This document shows positions 52,850 through 61,676 of a DNA stretch of 64,000 bases, in pieces (position 1 is the stretch's first letter; every line of letters begins with the position of its first letter). This stretch comes from RYN-230 sp963844695 (lineage in GTDB: Bacteria; Actinomycetota; Actinomycetes; Streptosporangiales; Streptosporangiaceae): positions 1-64,000 of the forward strand of contig CAWJPL010000017.1 of NCBI GenBank assembly GCA_963844695.1, read 5' to 3'. Under the pieces are notes generated by a model, which saw nothing but the letters and a program-made list of their open reading frames with translations, ran no database searches and was not told where the DNA came from. Both the position numbers and the translations under genes were made by a program.

Positions 52850-53258
52850 GATTGGTAGAAGGGCTTCACCTACGAGATGGCCACGACGACGACGGACTCG
52901 TTTGTGAGTGGCACCGACCAGGTGATCCTCGAGTCCCATCTGCCCCACCGGCTGGCCTGTACCTGGCACACGATCATCCCTAGTGGGCCGCGGCGGTCGG
53001 CATGGACGAGGCCACCGCCGCGGCCTGGCGCGCTGAAGTCCGCTCTGAGGTCGCCTTCGACAGCGAGGACGTCGGCCACGGTGCCGTCAGCTCACGGTGA
53101 CCCACGACGGCTTCGCGACGGGCAGCGCAGCGCTGCCGGCCATCTCTGAGGGGTGGCCGGCCGTCCTGGCCAGCCTCAAGACCCTGCTTGAGACGGGGTC
53201 ATCCTTGCGCACCCCGTGGGAGGCCGCAGCGGACAACAGCACAGGTCCCGCGCCCTGA
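52850..53258 (+). pseudogene. AHSA1/SRPBCC-domain protein, broken
   Basis: Three frames in order read QVILESHLPHRLACTWHT, then EATAAAWRAEVRSEVAFDSE, then LTVTHDGFATGSAALPAISE and GWPAVLASLKTLLETGSSL, with a stop at 53258. This is the second half of an AHSA1-type protein with two frameshifts; the N-terminus is missing. Confidence 0.6.
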
Positions 53259-53928
53259 ACCACAGCCCCGCCAGACGCCAACCTCGACCCTCTCGAGGCC
53301 CCCACGCTCGGGCGCGACGTGACCGAATGCGCCGCTCCCGGGACGGTGAGCCGGGCGCTGACGTAAGAGCGCAGTTGCCCGGCGGCCCGGTCCGTCTCAA
53401 CGCTCCAGCCCCCGGGCAGTCCGACGTACCCAGTCATCGTCCGCCTGATCCACATGTCCGCCCCCACCTGTCATGACCGGCCCCCGATAACGAACTCGGC
53501 CGACAAGACTTGCGCGTAGGCAAATGGTTCAAATCCACCCTCGGTGCGGACCTGGGGCCAGCCGCGGAACTGTGCTGGCCGCCAGCGCGCTCACCCCGCC
53601 GCCCACCATCAGTCGGGATACATGGACCAGATCAATCGATATAACTCATTGCAGATCATGGGGAAATAAGGTCGGCGTTACACAAACGCACTTGCAGACG
53701 ATGCCTGCTTTAGCAGCGTACATGCATCCAGAAGAACACTAGGAAAACAGGCATGAATTCTGCATGGCAGCTCATGTTCCCGTACGCAGCCGACGACCTT
53801 CGTGTGGCTCGTGCGAGTGGCTCAGCAACCAAGGCGGAACCGCGTCGATGCTCGCGATACCTGGGAGTACGCAGTGCCAGCGAGCTGGGCTCAGTCGCTT
53901 CGCATGTTCTCAGCGAAGTCTGCGCGGA
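53259..53928. other. gap with tRNA-3'-like fragment E
   Basis: No gene recognised in about 670 bases. Around 53620-53720 the GC content drops. Fragment E lies at 53511-53546. Confidence 0.45.
53511..53546 (+). repeat. tRNA-3'-end-like fragment E (weak)
   Basis: TGCGCGTAGGCAAATGGTTCAAATCCACCCTCGG has the order of a tRNA variable region and T-arm (GGTTCAAATCC), and CCCTCGG as in tRNA-Leu. The T-stem does not pair well. Could be chance. Confidence 0.3.
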
Positions 53929-54432
53929 TCAGCGCGCGGTACACGATTCGCTGAATCCGGCGGCGCCCAGGGCGGCGATGGACGGGTCGCTTGCCGCGGA
54001 CTTCTGCTCGGCGTCGATCTCGCGCTGATACGCGGCAGCACCCTGCCGGGCGGCCCGCAGTCGCGCCGCGTCGAGTTTGTTGGCGAATGCGACGTAGTCG
54101 GCAAGTGCCCGCGCCTTGGCGGCCGCAGCCGGGGATACGACGATCGCGGCGAGCTGGCGATCGAAGTCGTCGCGCAGCTTGGTGTGCTGGGGGAGCTGGG
54201 CGAGAAAGTCCTTCAACGGGATGTCGAACTGGCCACCGTTCAGCGCGATGATCTTCTGCTCCAACCCATCGCAGAGCGCATTGACCGCATTGAGGTACTG
54301 CTGGACCGTATCGCTGCTGCTCGACGACGACACCGGGACCGGTCCGGGGACCGCCGAGTGTTGGGTCGACGAGCAGGCCGCGACGACGACGCAGCTGCTC
54401 GCGGCGATTGCGAGTGCGCGCATCCGCCCCAT
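53929..54432 (-). CDS. small lipoprotein of unknown function
   Basis: 167 residues. Signal peptide with lipobox (VVVAACSS, Cys about 20), a Ser-rich linker, then a helical domain (TVQQYLNAVNALCDGLEQKI, ALADYVAFANKLDAARLRAA). Likely anchored to the outer face of the membrane. No family recognised. Confidence 0.65.
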   Translation of the reverse strand: MGRMRALAIAASSCVVVAACSSTQHSAVPGPVPVSSSSSSDTVQQYLNAVNALCDGLEQKIIALNGGQFDIPLKDFLAQLPQHTKLRDDFDRQLAAIVVSPAAAAKARALADYVAFANKLDAARLRAARQGAAAYQREIDAEQKSAASDPSIAALGAAGFSESCTAR

Positions 54433-54544
54433 GTCTCACATGGTTGACGCAACGGAGCTGGCTCTGCGCCTTCGTAGCCAGTTCGTTGCGGAGCCGCTAT
54501 GTCGGCGAGATGGCGCCGGCGACTGTCGCTCGTCGGTCAGGTCA

Positions 54545-56200
54545 CTACCGGCTCGCCCGGATCCGGCTGCCCAGGTACCTGACCAGCAGCATGGCCATGC
54601 CCTGGACTTCCTGGACACCGCCGACGCCAGCGAACTCGCCGAAGGGGAAAGACCTTGGGGCTGCGCGAGCATCGCCCACCGGCCGACCGAGCCGTGCCGA
54701 TCGTGCAGTTCGCCGCCCCGTTGGCTGTGATGAATCGGGGATGGTGGCGCGGACGCGATTCCGCCTATCCTGGCGGCGCCCCGGGCCGCCGGCCGGGTCG
54801 TCCAGCCACGGGAACGTGACCTCGTGCGCGGCGGCTACCCGGAACGCGGCGACGTCGTCGTAGGTCTTCCCGACGACCGACAAGCCCGTCGGCACCCCGT
54901 CGCGCGACAGCCCGGACGGCACGCTCAGCACGGGGCAGCGGCTGGCGATGTTGAACGGCAGCGTCATCATGGCGTCCATCCAGTGCGCGGTCGGCTCGCC
55001 GTTGATCTCGACCGGGTCGCCGACTTCGTAGGTGGCAGGCAGCGCCGGAACCGCGAACGTCGGGCAGATCAGCGCGTCGTAGTCCTCGAGCAGCGCGCCG
55101 AGCGGTGCGTAGATCCGGCCTTCCAGGTCGAGCCCGGCGATCAGGTCGTCCTTGGCGATCTTCGCGGAGTCCTCGACGAGACGCCGGGCGTACGAGGTCA
55201 GGTCGGCGCCGTGCTGTTCATACAGCTCGCGTATCGACGGGCCGAAGATCATGCCGAAATGGATCTCGGCGGCGCGCTCGATGTCGGCCAGCCGCCAGGG
55301 CAGGCTGACTTCCTCGACGATCACGCCCGCGGCGCGGAGCCGGTCGGCCGCGGCCAGGGTGTTGGCCACGACGTCCGCGTCAACGCGGTAGCCGCCGAGG
55401 TCGGTGCTGAGTGCGACCCGGGGTCGTGCGGCCGCGAGGCTTAGGTCGGCCGGGATCACGAGCTTGGGCCTGATCGACGCCACATCGCTCGGGTCAGGTC
55501 CGGCGATCACGTTCTCCAGCAGCGCGCAGTCCGCGACCGTCCGGGCCATCGGTCCTTCGTGGCAGTAGTGGTCCAGGTTAAACACCTCGACCTCGGGCAC
55601 CCGGCCATACGGCGGCTTGAACCCGACGACGCCGCAGAACGACGCCGGGATGCGGATCGACCCGCCGATGTCCGAGCCCGTCGCGAGCGTCGTGCTGCCC
55701 GCGGCCAGCGCCGCGCCCGAGCCGCCGGACGACCCGCCAGGCGAGTAGTCCGGGTGCCACGGGTTGCGGCTCACGCCCCACAGCTTCGTCCAGGTCACCG
55801 GCGCGCAGGAGAACTCCGGGGTCGTCGTCCGGGCATGCACGATGCCGCCCGCGTCGAGGATCCGCTGCACGAACACCGCCGTCTCCGGCGCCACCACGTG
55901 GCGCAGCGGCAGTGACCCGAGCGTGTTGAGCTGCCCGGCGATCGGGGCCTCTTCCTTGACCGCGACCAGCAGGCCCTCCAGCGGCCTTGGCGGGTCACCC
56001 TGGCCCGCGTAGCGCTCGGCGGCCGCGCTGGCCTGCTCCAGCGCCTGCTCGTAGTAGGTCGCGGCGAACGCGTTGATGGCGGGCTCGACTGACTCGGCCC
56101 GGGCTATCACGGCCGCAGCCAGCTCGGCCGGCGATAGGTCACGGGACTGGAACAAGCGCAGCGCGAGCGTCGCCGACAGATAGCAGAGGTCGTCGGTCAC
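54545..56200 (-). CDS. amidase-signature enzyme
   Basis: 551 residues. Ser-Ser-Lys triad region: Lys in LLVAVKEEAPIAGQ, Ser in PGGSSGGSGAALAAG and nucleophile Ser in TGSDIGGSIRIPASFCG. The GATB-type core ends near residue 475 (VTFPWLDDPAGG). The last 75 residues (from RRQDRRNRVRATIP) are Arg-rich and unlike the family, as if the original 3' end was lost and the frame runs into foreign DNA. The start is coupled to the oppF stop (GTGA). It probably hydrolyses an amide imported by the upstream transporter. Confidence 0.85.
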   Translation of the reverse strand: MTDDLCYLSATLALRLFQSRDLSPAELAAAVIARAESVEPAINAFAATYYEQALEQASAAAERYAGQGDPPRPLEGLLVAVKEEAPIAGQLNTLGSLPLRHVVAPETAVFVQRILDAGGIVHARTTTPEFSCAPVTWTKLWGVSRNPWHPDYSPGGSSGGSGAALAAGSTTLATGSDIGGSIRIPASFCGVVGFKPPYGRVPEVEVFNLDHYCHEGPMARTVADCALLENVIAGPDPSDVASIRPKLVIPADLSLAAARPRVALSTDLGGYRVDADVVANTLAAADRLRAAGVIVEEVSLPWRLADIERAAEIHFGMIFGPSIRELYEQHGADLTSYARRLVEDSAKIAKDDLIAGLDLEGRIYAPLGALLEDYDALICPTFAVPALPATYEVGDPVEINGEPTAHWMDAMMTLPFNIASRCPVLSVPSGLSRDGVPTGLSVVGKTYDDVAAFRVAAAHEVTFPWLDDPAGGPGRRQDRRNRVRATIPDSSQPTGRRTARSARLGRPVGDARAAPRSFPFGEFAGVGGVQEVQGMAMLLVRYLGSRIRASR

Positions 56201-57099
56201 GTCGGCTCACCTTCGGTGTCGGCGGCCACCAGCTGGCGCCGCACTGGTTTCCAGCCCGGCCGCGGCACGCTCGCGCGCAGCCGCTGGGTGTAGGGGTGCT
56301 GCGGGTCGTCCAGGATCTGCGCGGTCGGCCCGCGCTCCACCAACTGCCCGCGAAGCATCACGATCGCGTCGTCGGTGAGCTGACGGACAACCGCGAGGTC
56401 ATGGCTGATCAGCACGTAGGAGACCGACGTCTCGTCCCGGATGTCGGCCAGCAGATTGAGCACCTGGGCCTGGACCGACACATCCAGCGCGGCCACGGAC
56501 TCGTCCAGGATCAGCACGCGCGGCTCCGCGGCGAGCGCCCGGGCAATCGCGACCCGCTGCCGCTGGCCGCCCGACAGCGCCCGCGGGAGCGCCCTGGCCT
56601 GGCGCGAGTCGAGGCCGACGAGGTCGGTCAGCTCGGCGATCCTGGCCCGGCGGCGCTTGACCTCGTACCCGTGGTGCAGCCGCAGGATCTCGTCGATCGC
56701 GTGCTCGGCGGTCTGCCGGGGATCCAGGCTCGTGTACGGGTCCTGGAAAACGATCTGCACCTCGCTGCCACGTCGCCGCCGCTCACGGGTCGACCGCGCG
56801 GGCCGCGACCGGTCCCGGCCGCAAGCCGTGATCGAGCCTCTTGTCGGCCGCTCCAGGCCGACAATCATCCGGGCGATCGTGGTCTTGCCAGAGCCGGATT
56901 CCCCGACGATCGCCAAGGACCGGCCGGCCCGAATCGCGAACGAGACGTCGTCGACTGCGACCAGGCTGCCGAACTCCTTGCGCAGGCCCTCGACGGCCAG
57001 GACGGAGCTGGCGTCGGCGAGAGCCGGGGCGGCGGCGCCGTTCGGCTGCGTTTCCTGCTGCCGCGCGCTTGTCCCGGCCGCCAGCTCGTGCTCATGCAC
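56197..57099 (-). CDS. peptide-type ABC transporter, ATP-binding subunit F
   Basis: 300 residues. Walker A GESGSGKTTIARM, Q-loop VFQDPYTSLDPRQTAEHAID, signature ALSGGQRQRVAIARAL, Walker B PRVLILDESVAALDVSVQ, H-loop VLISHDLAVVRQL. OppF/DppF type, but the usual C-terminal Cys cluster is missing. GTG at 57099 overlaps the OppD stop by 8 bases, hence this start. Confidence 0.88.
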   Translation of the reverse strand: MHEHELAAGTSARQQETQPNGAAAPALADASSVLAVEGLRKEFGSLVAVDDVSFAIRAGRSLAIVGESGSGKTTIARMIVGLERPTRGSITACGRDRSRPARSTRERRRRGSEVQIVFQDPYTSLDPRQTAEHAIDEILRLHHGYEVKRRRARIAELTDLVGLDSRQARALPRALSGGQRQRVAIARALAAEPRVLILDESVAALDVSVQAQVLNLLADIRDETSVSYVLISHDLAVVRQLTDDAIVMLRGQLVERGPTAQILDDPQHPYTQRLRASVPRPGWKPVRRQLVAADTEGEPT

Positions 57100-58129
57100 G
57101 CGCTGCCTCCAGCTGGCCGCGCAGGTCGGCTGCCCGCAGGCAGCGCGACTGGCCGCCGTCGAGCGCCGCGAGGTCCGGCACCGACTCCGTGCAGGCGGGC
57201 TCGGCGTAGGCGCAGCGCGGCGCGAACGCGCACGCGCCCGCAGGTGCCTCGAAGGCCGACAGCGGCCGGCCGGGGATCGCGCGCAGCCGGCTGGCCTTCT
57301 GGTCGATCTCCGGCCTGGCCGCCCCGAGCGCCGCCGTGTACGGATGCAGCGGACGGCTGTGCAGCAGCTCCGACCGCCGCTCCTCCACGATCTGCCCCGC
57401 GTACATGACGATCGTCCGGTCGCAGATCGCCGCGGCCAGGTCCAGGTCATGCGTGATAAACAGCATCGCCAGGCCGTGCGCCTGCCGCAGCTCGTCCAGG
57501 ATCGCCATGACCTCGGCCTGCGTCGTCACGTCGAGCGCAGTCGTCGGCTCGTCGGCCAGCAGCAGCGCGGGGCCGGTCAGCAGCGCAGCCGCGATCATGA
57601 CCCGCTGCAGCATGCCACCCGAGAGCTGGTGCGGGTACTGCCGCAACCGCCGTTCCCCGTCGGCGATGCCGACCTCGCCCAGCATGCTGGCCGCGCGCCT
57701 GCTCGCTTCCGCGGCGCGGACGCCCAGGTTGGTCCGCAGCGCCTCGGTCATGAAGTCGCCGATCCGCCGGACCGGGTTCACGTGCGCGCGAGGATCCTGG
57801 AAGATCATCGCGACCTTGTTGCGGTAGCCGCGCAGTGCCGCGCCGTTCAGCGTCGCGACGTCCGCGCCGTCGAACCGGATCTCGCCTTCGACCTGCGCGC
57901 CCTTGGGCAGCAACCGGTCGATCGCGCGGGCGGTCATCGACTTGCCCGAGCCGGACTCGCCGACCAGCCCGACCGCCTCGCCCGGCCGGATCTCCAGCTC
58001 CACGTCCCGCAGCACCGCGCGCTGGGCGCCATCGACCGGCAGCGTGACGGTCAGCTCCCGCACCGACAGCAGCGCATCGCGCTGCGCGCTCGCCGCGCCA
58101 GCCGCGCTCGCGGCTCCAGCCGAGCTCAT
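57092..58129 (-). CDS. peptide-type ABC transporter, ATP-binding subunit D
   Basis: 345 residues. Walker A GESGSGKSMTARAI, Q-loop IFQDPRAHVNPVRRIGD, signature QLSGGMLQRVMIAAAL, Walker B ALLLADEPTTALDVTTQ, C-terminal Cys cluster CAFAPRCAYAEPAC as in OppD/DppD proteins with an iron-sulfur or zinc site. ATGA overlap with the OppC stop fixes the start. Confidence 0.9.
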   Translation of the reverse strand: MSSAGAASAAGAASAQRDALLSVRELTVTLPVDGAQRAVLRDVELEIRPGEAVGLVGESGSGKSMTARAIDRLLPKGAQVEGEIRFDGADVATLNGAALRGYRNKVAMIFQDPRAHVNPVRRIGDFMTEALRTNLGVRAAEASRRAASMLGEVGIADGERRLRQYPHQLSGGMLQRVMIAAALLTGPALLLADEPTTALDVTTQAEVMAILDELRQAHGLAMLFITHDLDLAAAICDRTIVMYAGQIVEERRSELLHSRPLHPYTAALGAARPEIDQKASRLRAIPGRPLSAFEAPAGACAFAPRCAYAEPACTESVPDLAALDGGQSRCLRAADLRGQLEAARA

Positions 58130-59031
58130 CGCCGCCCCACCTGGGCCTGCTCGAACAGTCGCTCGCCGAGGATGTTGAACGCGATGACCACGCCGACGAT
58201 GCAGACGCCGGCGGCCAGCGCCGGGAGCGGGTAGCCCTGCAGGATGCCTGGCTGGTTCTCCGAGATCATCACGCCCCAGTTCGGTGCGGGCGGCTGCACT
58301 CCGAGGCCGAGGAACGAGATCGCAGCGAGGTCGACCATCGCCCACCCGAACAGGATCGTCGCCTGCGCCACGATCAGCGGCAGCATGTTCGGCACGATAT
58401 GCCGCAGGCAGATCGAGGTGCCACTGACACCCTGAACCTCGAGGGCGGCGACGTAGGGCTGGCCACGTTCCCGCAAAGCAGTGCCACGCAGCACCCGGGC
58501 CACGTACGGCATGTACGCGATGGCGAGCGCGACCGCGGCGGCCGTCAGGCCGGCGCCGAACACCGCCGCAGCGAGCACGGCGAGCAGGATGCCGGGGAAG
58601 GCGAAGAGGATGTCGAGGCCGGAAGAGGCCACGGTGTCGGTGAGGCCGCGGCGCCAGGCGGAGACGACCGCGATGAGCGTGCCGAGCACCATCGCGCCGG
58701 CCACGACGGCGAGCGGGCCGATCATCGAGGACTGCGCGCCCGCCAGCAGCCGGGACAGCACGTCGCGGCCCTCGAAGTCGAAGCCGAGCAGGTGCCCGCC
58801 GACCGGCCCGACCCAGGCCAGGCTCAGGTTCGGCAGCTCCGGGTTGTAGGGCGCGATCCACGGGCCGATGATCGCCAGCACTATCGCGACCGCGATCACG
58901 ACGGCCGAGATCATGCCGCCGACCCCGGTCGCGCGCAGCAGGCCGAGCACGCCCGTCCGCCCTGCGCGCCGCCCGGCGGCCGGGGCCGCGGTAGCAGCCG
59001 GGACGCCGACAGCCGCGCTCACCGTGCACAC
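58126..59031 (-). CDS. peptide-type ABC transporter, permease C
   Basis: 301 residues, six spans, OppC-type N-terminal cytosolic segment and the EAA-like loop (LRERGQPYVAALEVQGVSGT). FLGLGVQPPAPNWGVMISE is characteristic of DppC/OppC. The start could be GTG 59031 or a GTG a few codons later. Confidence 0.88.
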   Translation of the reverse strand: MCTVSAAVGVPAATAAPAAGRRAGRTGVLGLLRATGVGGMISAVVIAVAIVLAIIGPWIAPYNPELPNLSLAWVGPVGGHLLGFDFEGRDVLSRLLAGAQSSMIGPLAVVAGAMVLGTLIAVVSAWRRGLTDTVASSGLDILFAFPGILLAVLAAAVFGAGLTAAAVALAIAYMPYVARVLRGTALRERGQPYVAALEVQGVSGTSICLRHIVPNMLPLIVAQATILFGWAMVDLAAISFLGLGVQPPAPNWGVMISENQPGILQGYPLPALAAGVCIVGVVIAFNILGERLFEQAQVGRR

Positions 59032-59047
59032 CTCATCGGTGCCCCTC

Positions 59048-59998
59048 TCACTGTGCCCTGCTTCCGAGCGCGACCCGCGGGTCGAGCACCGCGTACAGCA
59101 CGTCGACCAGCGCGTTGATCAGCACGAACGCGGCGACTAGGACCAGCGAGATCCCCTGCACCACCGCCAGGTCCTTCGACTCGGCCGCCTGCACGAGGTA
59201 CGCGCCCAGCCCGTTCAGGCTGAACGCGGTCTCCACCACCGCCGCCACCGCGATCAGCGAGGCGATCGTGATGCCCGACACCGTCGCGATCGGGATCGCG
59301 GCGTTGCGCAGCACGTGCCGCCGGATGAGCTGGCGGGCCGGGATGCCGCGGCTGATGGCCGTCTGGACGTGCTCGCGGTCGGCCTCCTCGCGGACTGCCG
59401 CCCGCGTCACCCGCGACACGATCGCCAGCGAGGAGATCGCGAGTGCGATCGCGGGCAGGGTGAGGTGCTGGACGTTGGACCAGAAGCCCGTGCCGTTGCC
59501 CAACGCCGGGAACCAGCCGAGCTTCACCGAGAACAGCAGGATCAGCACGATCGCCGCGACGAACGACGGCAGCGCTGCGGTGACCGCGGTCGACACCAGC
59601 ACCGAGCTGTCCGCCCAGCCCGGCCGCAGCGCCGCCACCACGCCACTGCCGATGCCAGCGATCAGGATGATGATCGCGGCGTAGAGCACGAGCCCGCCGG
59701 TCGTCCACATCCGCCCGGCGATCACCGAGGACACATTCTGCTGCAGCGTGATCGAGATGCCGAGGTTGCCGTGCAGCGCGTTGTCCAGCCAGTACCAGTA
59801 CTGGGCGAGGAACGGCTGGTTGAGGTGGTAGCGCTGCTCCAGCACGTGCAGGCTCGCGGGCGGCAGCGCCCGCCCGCCGGACAGCGCGCTAATCGGGTTC
59901 CCCGGCGCCAGGTAGAGCGCGCCGAAGATCACGAAGCTCGCGATCAGCAGGCTGGCCAGCAGCATGGCCAGCCTGCGGACCAGGAATCGCCAGCGCAC
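59048..59998 (-). CDS. peptide-type ABC transporter, permease B
   Basis: 316 residues, six spans. N-terminal RRLAMLLASLLIASFVIFGA, the large extracellular loop containing LNQPFLAQYWYWLDNALHGN, and the EAA-loop EHVQTAISRGIPARQLIRRH. Four bases after the binding-protein stop; GTG start. Confidence 0.9.
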   Translation of the reverse strand: MRWRFLVRRLAMLLASLLIASFVIFGALYLAPGNPISALSGGRALPPASLHVLEQRYHLNQPFLAQYWYWLDNALHGNLGISITLQQNVSSVIAGRMWTTGGLVLYAAIIILIAGIGSGVVAALRPGWADSSVLVSTAVTAALPSFVAAIVLILLFSVKLGWFPALGNGTGFWSNVQHLTLPAIALAISSLAIVSRVTRAAVREEADREHVQTAISRGIPARQLIRRHVLRNAAIPIATVSGITIASLIAVAAVVETAFSLNGLGAYLVQAAESKDLAVVQGISLVLVAAFVLINALVDVLYAVLDPRVALGSRAQ

Positions 59999-60002
59999 CG
60001 GG

Positions 60003-61676
60003 CTAGCCCTTCCCGCCCAGGGTGTTGGCCCAGGGCGCGAACATGTACGAGAACGACGCCGGCGCCCCCGTCAGGCTGCTGCTCAGCATGAGGACGTTGG
60101 TCGGCTGCACGTTCGGGATCCACGGCAGCAGCTTCGCCGCGAGTTCCTCGGCCTTGGCAACCAGCTGGGCGCGCTGATCTGGGTTGGCGGTGCTGCGCGC
60201 CCCGTCCAGCAGCGAGGTCATCTGCGGGTTGCTGAAGCCGTCGTAGTTCTGGTCGCCGCCGGGCAGAGCCACCGTCGACAGCAGCGCGGCCGGGTCGGCG
60301 TAGTCGCCGTAGTTGACGGTGATGAACCCGTCGATGCCCTTGCGCGCGGCCGCGCTGGTGAAGAAGTTGATGTAGTCAGCCGCCGACACCGACCTGAGCA
60401 CCACCTTCAGCCCGATCGCCTCGGCCGCCTGCTGGTAGGCACCAGTCTCGGCCGAGATGCTGGCGAGCTCGCTGGAGGTGCCGATCGTGATCGTCTGCCC
60501 GGCCACGCCGGCTTCCTTGACGAGCTTCTTCGCCTGGGCGAGGTTCTGGTTCAGCACCGGCGAGCTGTCGTAGGCCGCGTCGAACACCGAGGTCCCGTAG
60601 CCGAACGTGCCCGGGTTAGCCAGCCAGCGCGGCATCAGCGCCGCGCCGTCGTACACGTTGCTGATGATCGCCTGCCGGTCCAGCGCCATCGACAGCGCCT
60701 GGCGGACCGTGGGCTTGGTCAGCGGCCCGCTGGTCGCCGACACGACGAAGGCGTCGGTCATCTGGCCGGGCCCCTGGTTGACCTTGACGGCGCTGCTGGA
60801 CTCGAGCTGCTTGAGGTTGGACAGGCCGAAGTAATACGAGCCCTGGATCGCGCCGGTCAGCATCCCGGAGGTGAACGACGCCGCGTCCGGCACGCCCTTG
60901 ATCACGATCTGCCTGACCAGCGGCTTGACCGCGGGGTTCCAGTAGCGCGTGTTGAGGTCGGCAGTGACGCCCGCGCCCGCGGTCCAGGACACGAACTTGT
61001 ACGCGCCGGTGCACATGATGCCGCCGCCCGGCGTGCCGTAGTTCTTGCCTTCCTTCTGCGCGTAGCTCTTCTGGATGATGATGCCCGGCATCGAGGACAG
61101 CTCGCCCTCGAGCCAGTAGTCGGGCTGCTTGAGGGTGATCGTGACCTGGTTCGATCCGGTCGCGGTGATCGACTTGACCCGGTCGAAGACTTGGCCGTAG
61201 AAGCCGCCGTAGGCCGGGTCCATCTGCCGCCGCAGGCTGTAGATCACGTCAGCGGGCGTCGCCGGGTCGCCGTCCCAGAACTTCACGCCCTGCCGGAGCG
61301 TGAAGACCATCTGCGTCGGCGCCGGCGTCGACACGGTGGCCAGGCCCGGCTGGACCGACCCGTTCGGCTCCTGCCGGAGTAGCGACTCGCACATCAGCGA
61401 GATCGCGGTGTTCTCCGGGTAGTCGAAGGCGAAGATCGGGTCCAGGGAGTTCACCGGACGGTACACCGCCCAGGTCACCGAGGCGACACTGGACGTGCCC
61501 GCCGGGGTAGAGATCACCAGGCCCTTGGTCGGCGAGACCTGGCCGGAGCCGCCGCTGGCGTTGCCGGAGCCGCTGCTGCCGCCCGTGCCCGGGGCGGCCC
61601 GGCCGCAGCCCGCCGCCAGAAGCGCGCAGGCCGCGAGCGCGGCCACCGTCGCCGAAGTGCGCCGTCGAGCGCTCAT
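60003..61676 (-). CDS. solute-binding lipoprotein, family 5 (peptide/nickel type)
   Basis: 557 residues. Lipobox ALLAAGC (Cys about 24), Gly/Ser linker, then SBP family 5 features: SLDPIFAFDYPENTAISLMC, FTLRQGVKFWDGDPATPADV, YWNPAVKPLVRQIVIKGVPD and a C-terminal ANPDQRAQLVAKAEELAAKL. It captures a peptide-like compound for the OppBCDF transporter. ATGA overlap with the preceding gene. Confidence 0.9.
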   Translation of the reverse strand: MSARRRTSATVAALAACALLAAGCGRAAPGTGGSSGSGNASGGSGQVSPTKGLVISTPAGTSSVASVTWAVYRPVNSLDPIFAFDYPENTAISLMCESLLRQEPNGSVQPGLATVSTPAPTQMVFTLRQGVKFWDGDPATPADVIYSLRRQMDPAYGGFYGQVFDRVKSITATGSNQVTITLKQPDYWLEGELSSMPGIIIQKSYAQKEGKNYGTPGGGIMCTGAYKFVSWTAGAGVTADLNTRYWNPAVKPLVRQIVIKGVPDAASFTSGMLTGAIQGSYYFGLSNLKQLESSSAVKVNQGPGQMTDAFVVSATSGPLTKPTVRQALSMALDRQAIISNVYDGAALMPRWLANPGTFGYGTSVFDAAYDSSPVLNQNLAQAKKLVKEAGVAGQTITIGTSSELASISAETGAYQQAAEAIGLKVVLRSVSAADYINFFTSAAARKGIDGFITVNYGDYADPAALLSTVALPGGDQNYDGFSNPQMTSLLDGARSTANPDQRAQLVAKAEELAAKLLPWIPNVQPTNVLMLSSSLTGAPASFSYMFAPWANTLGGKG

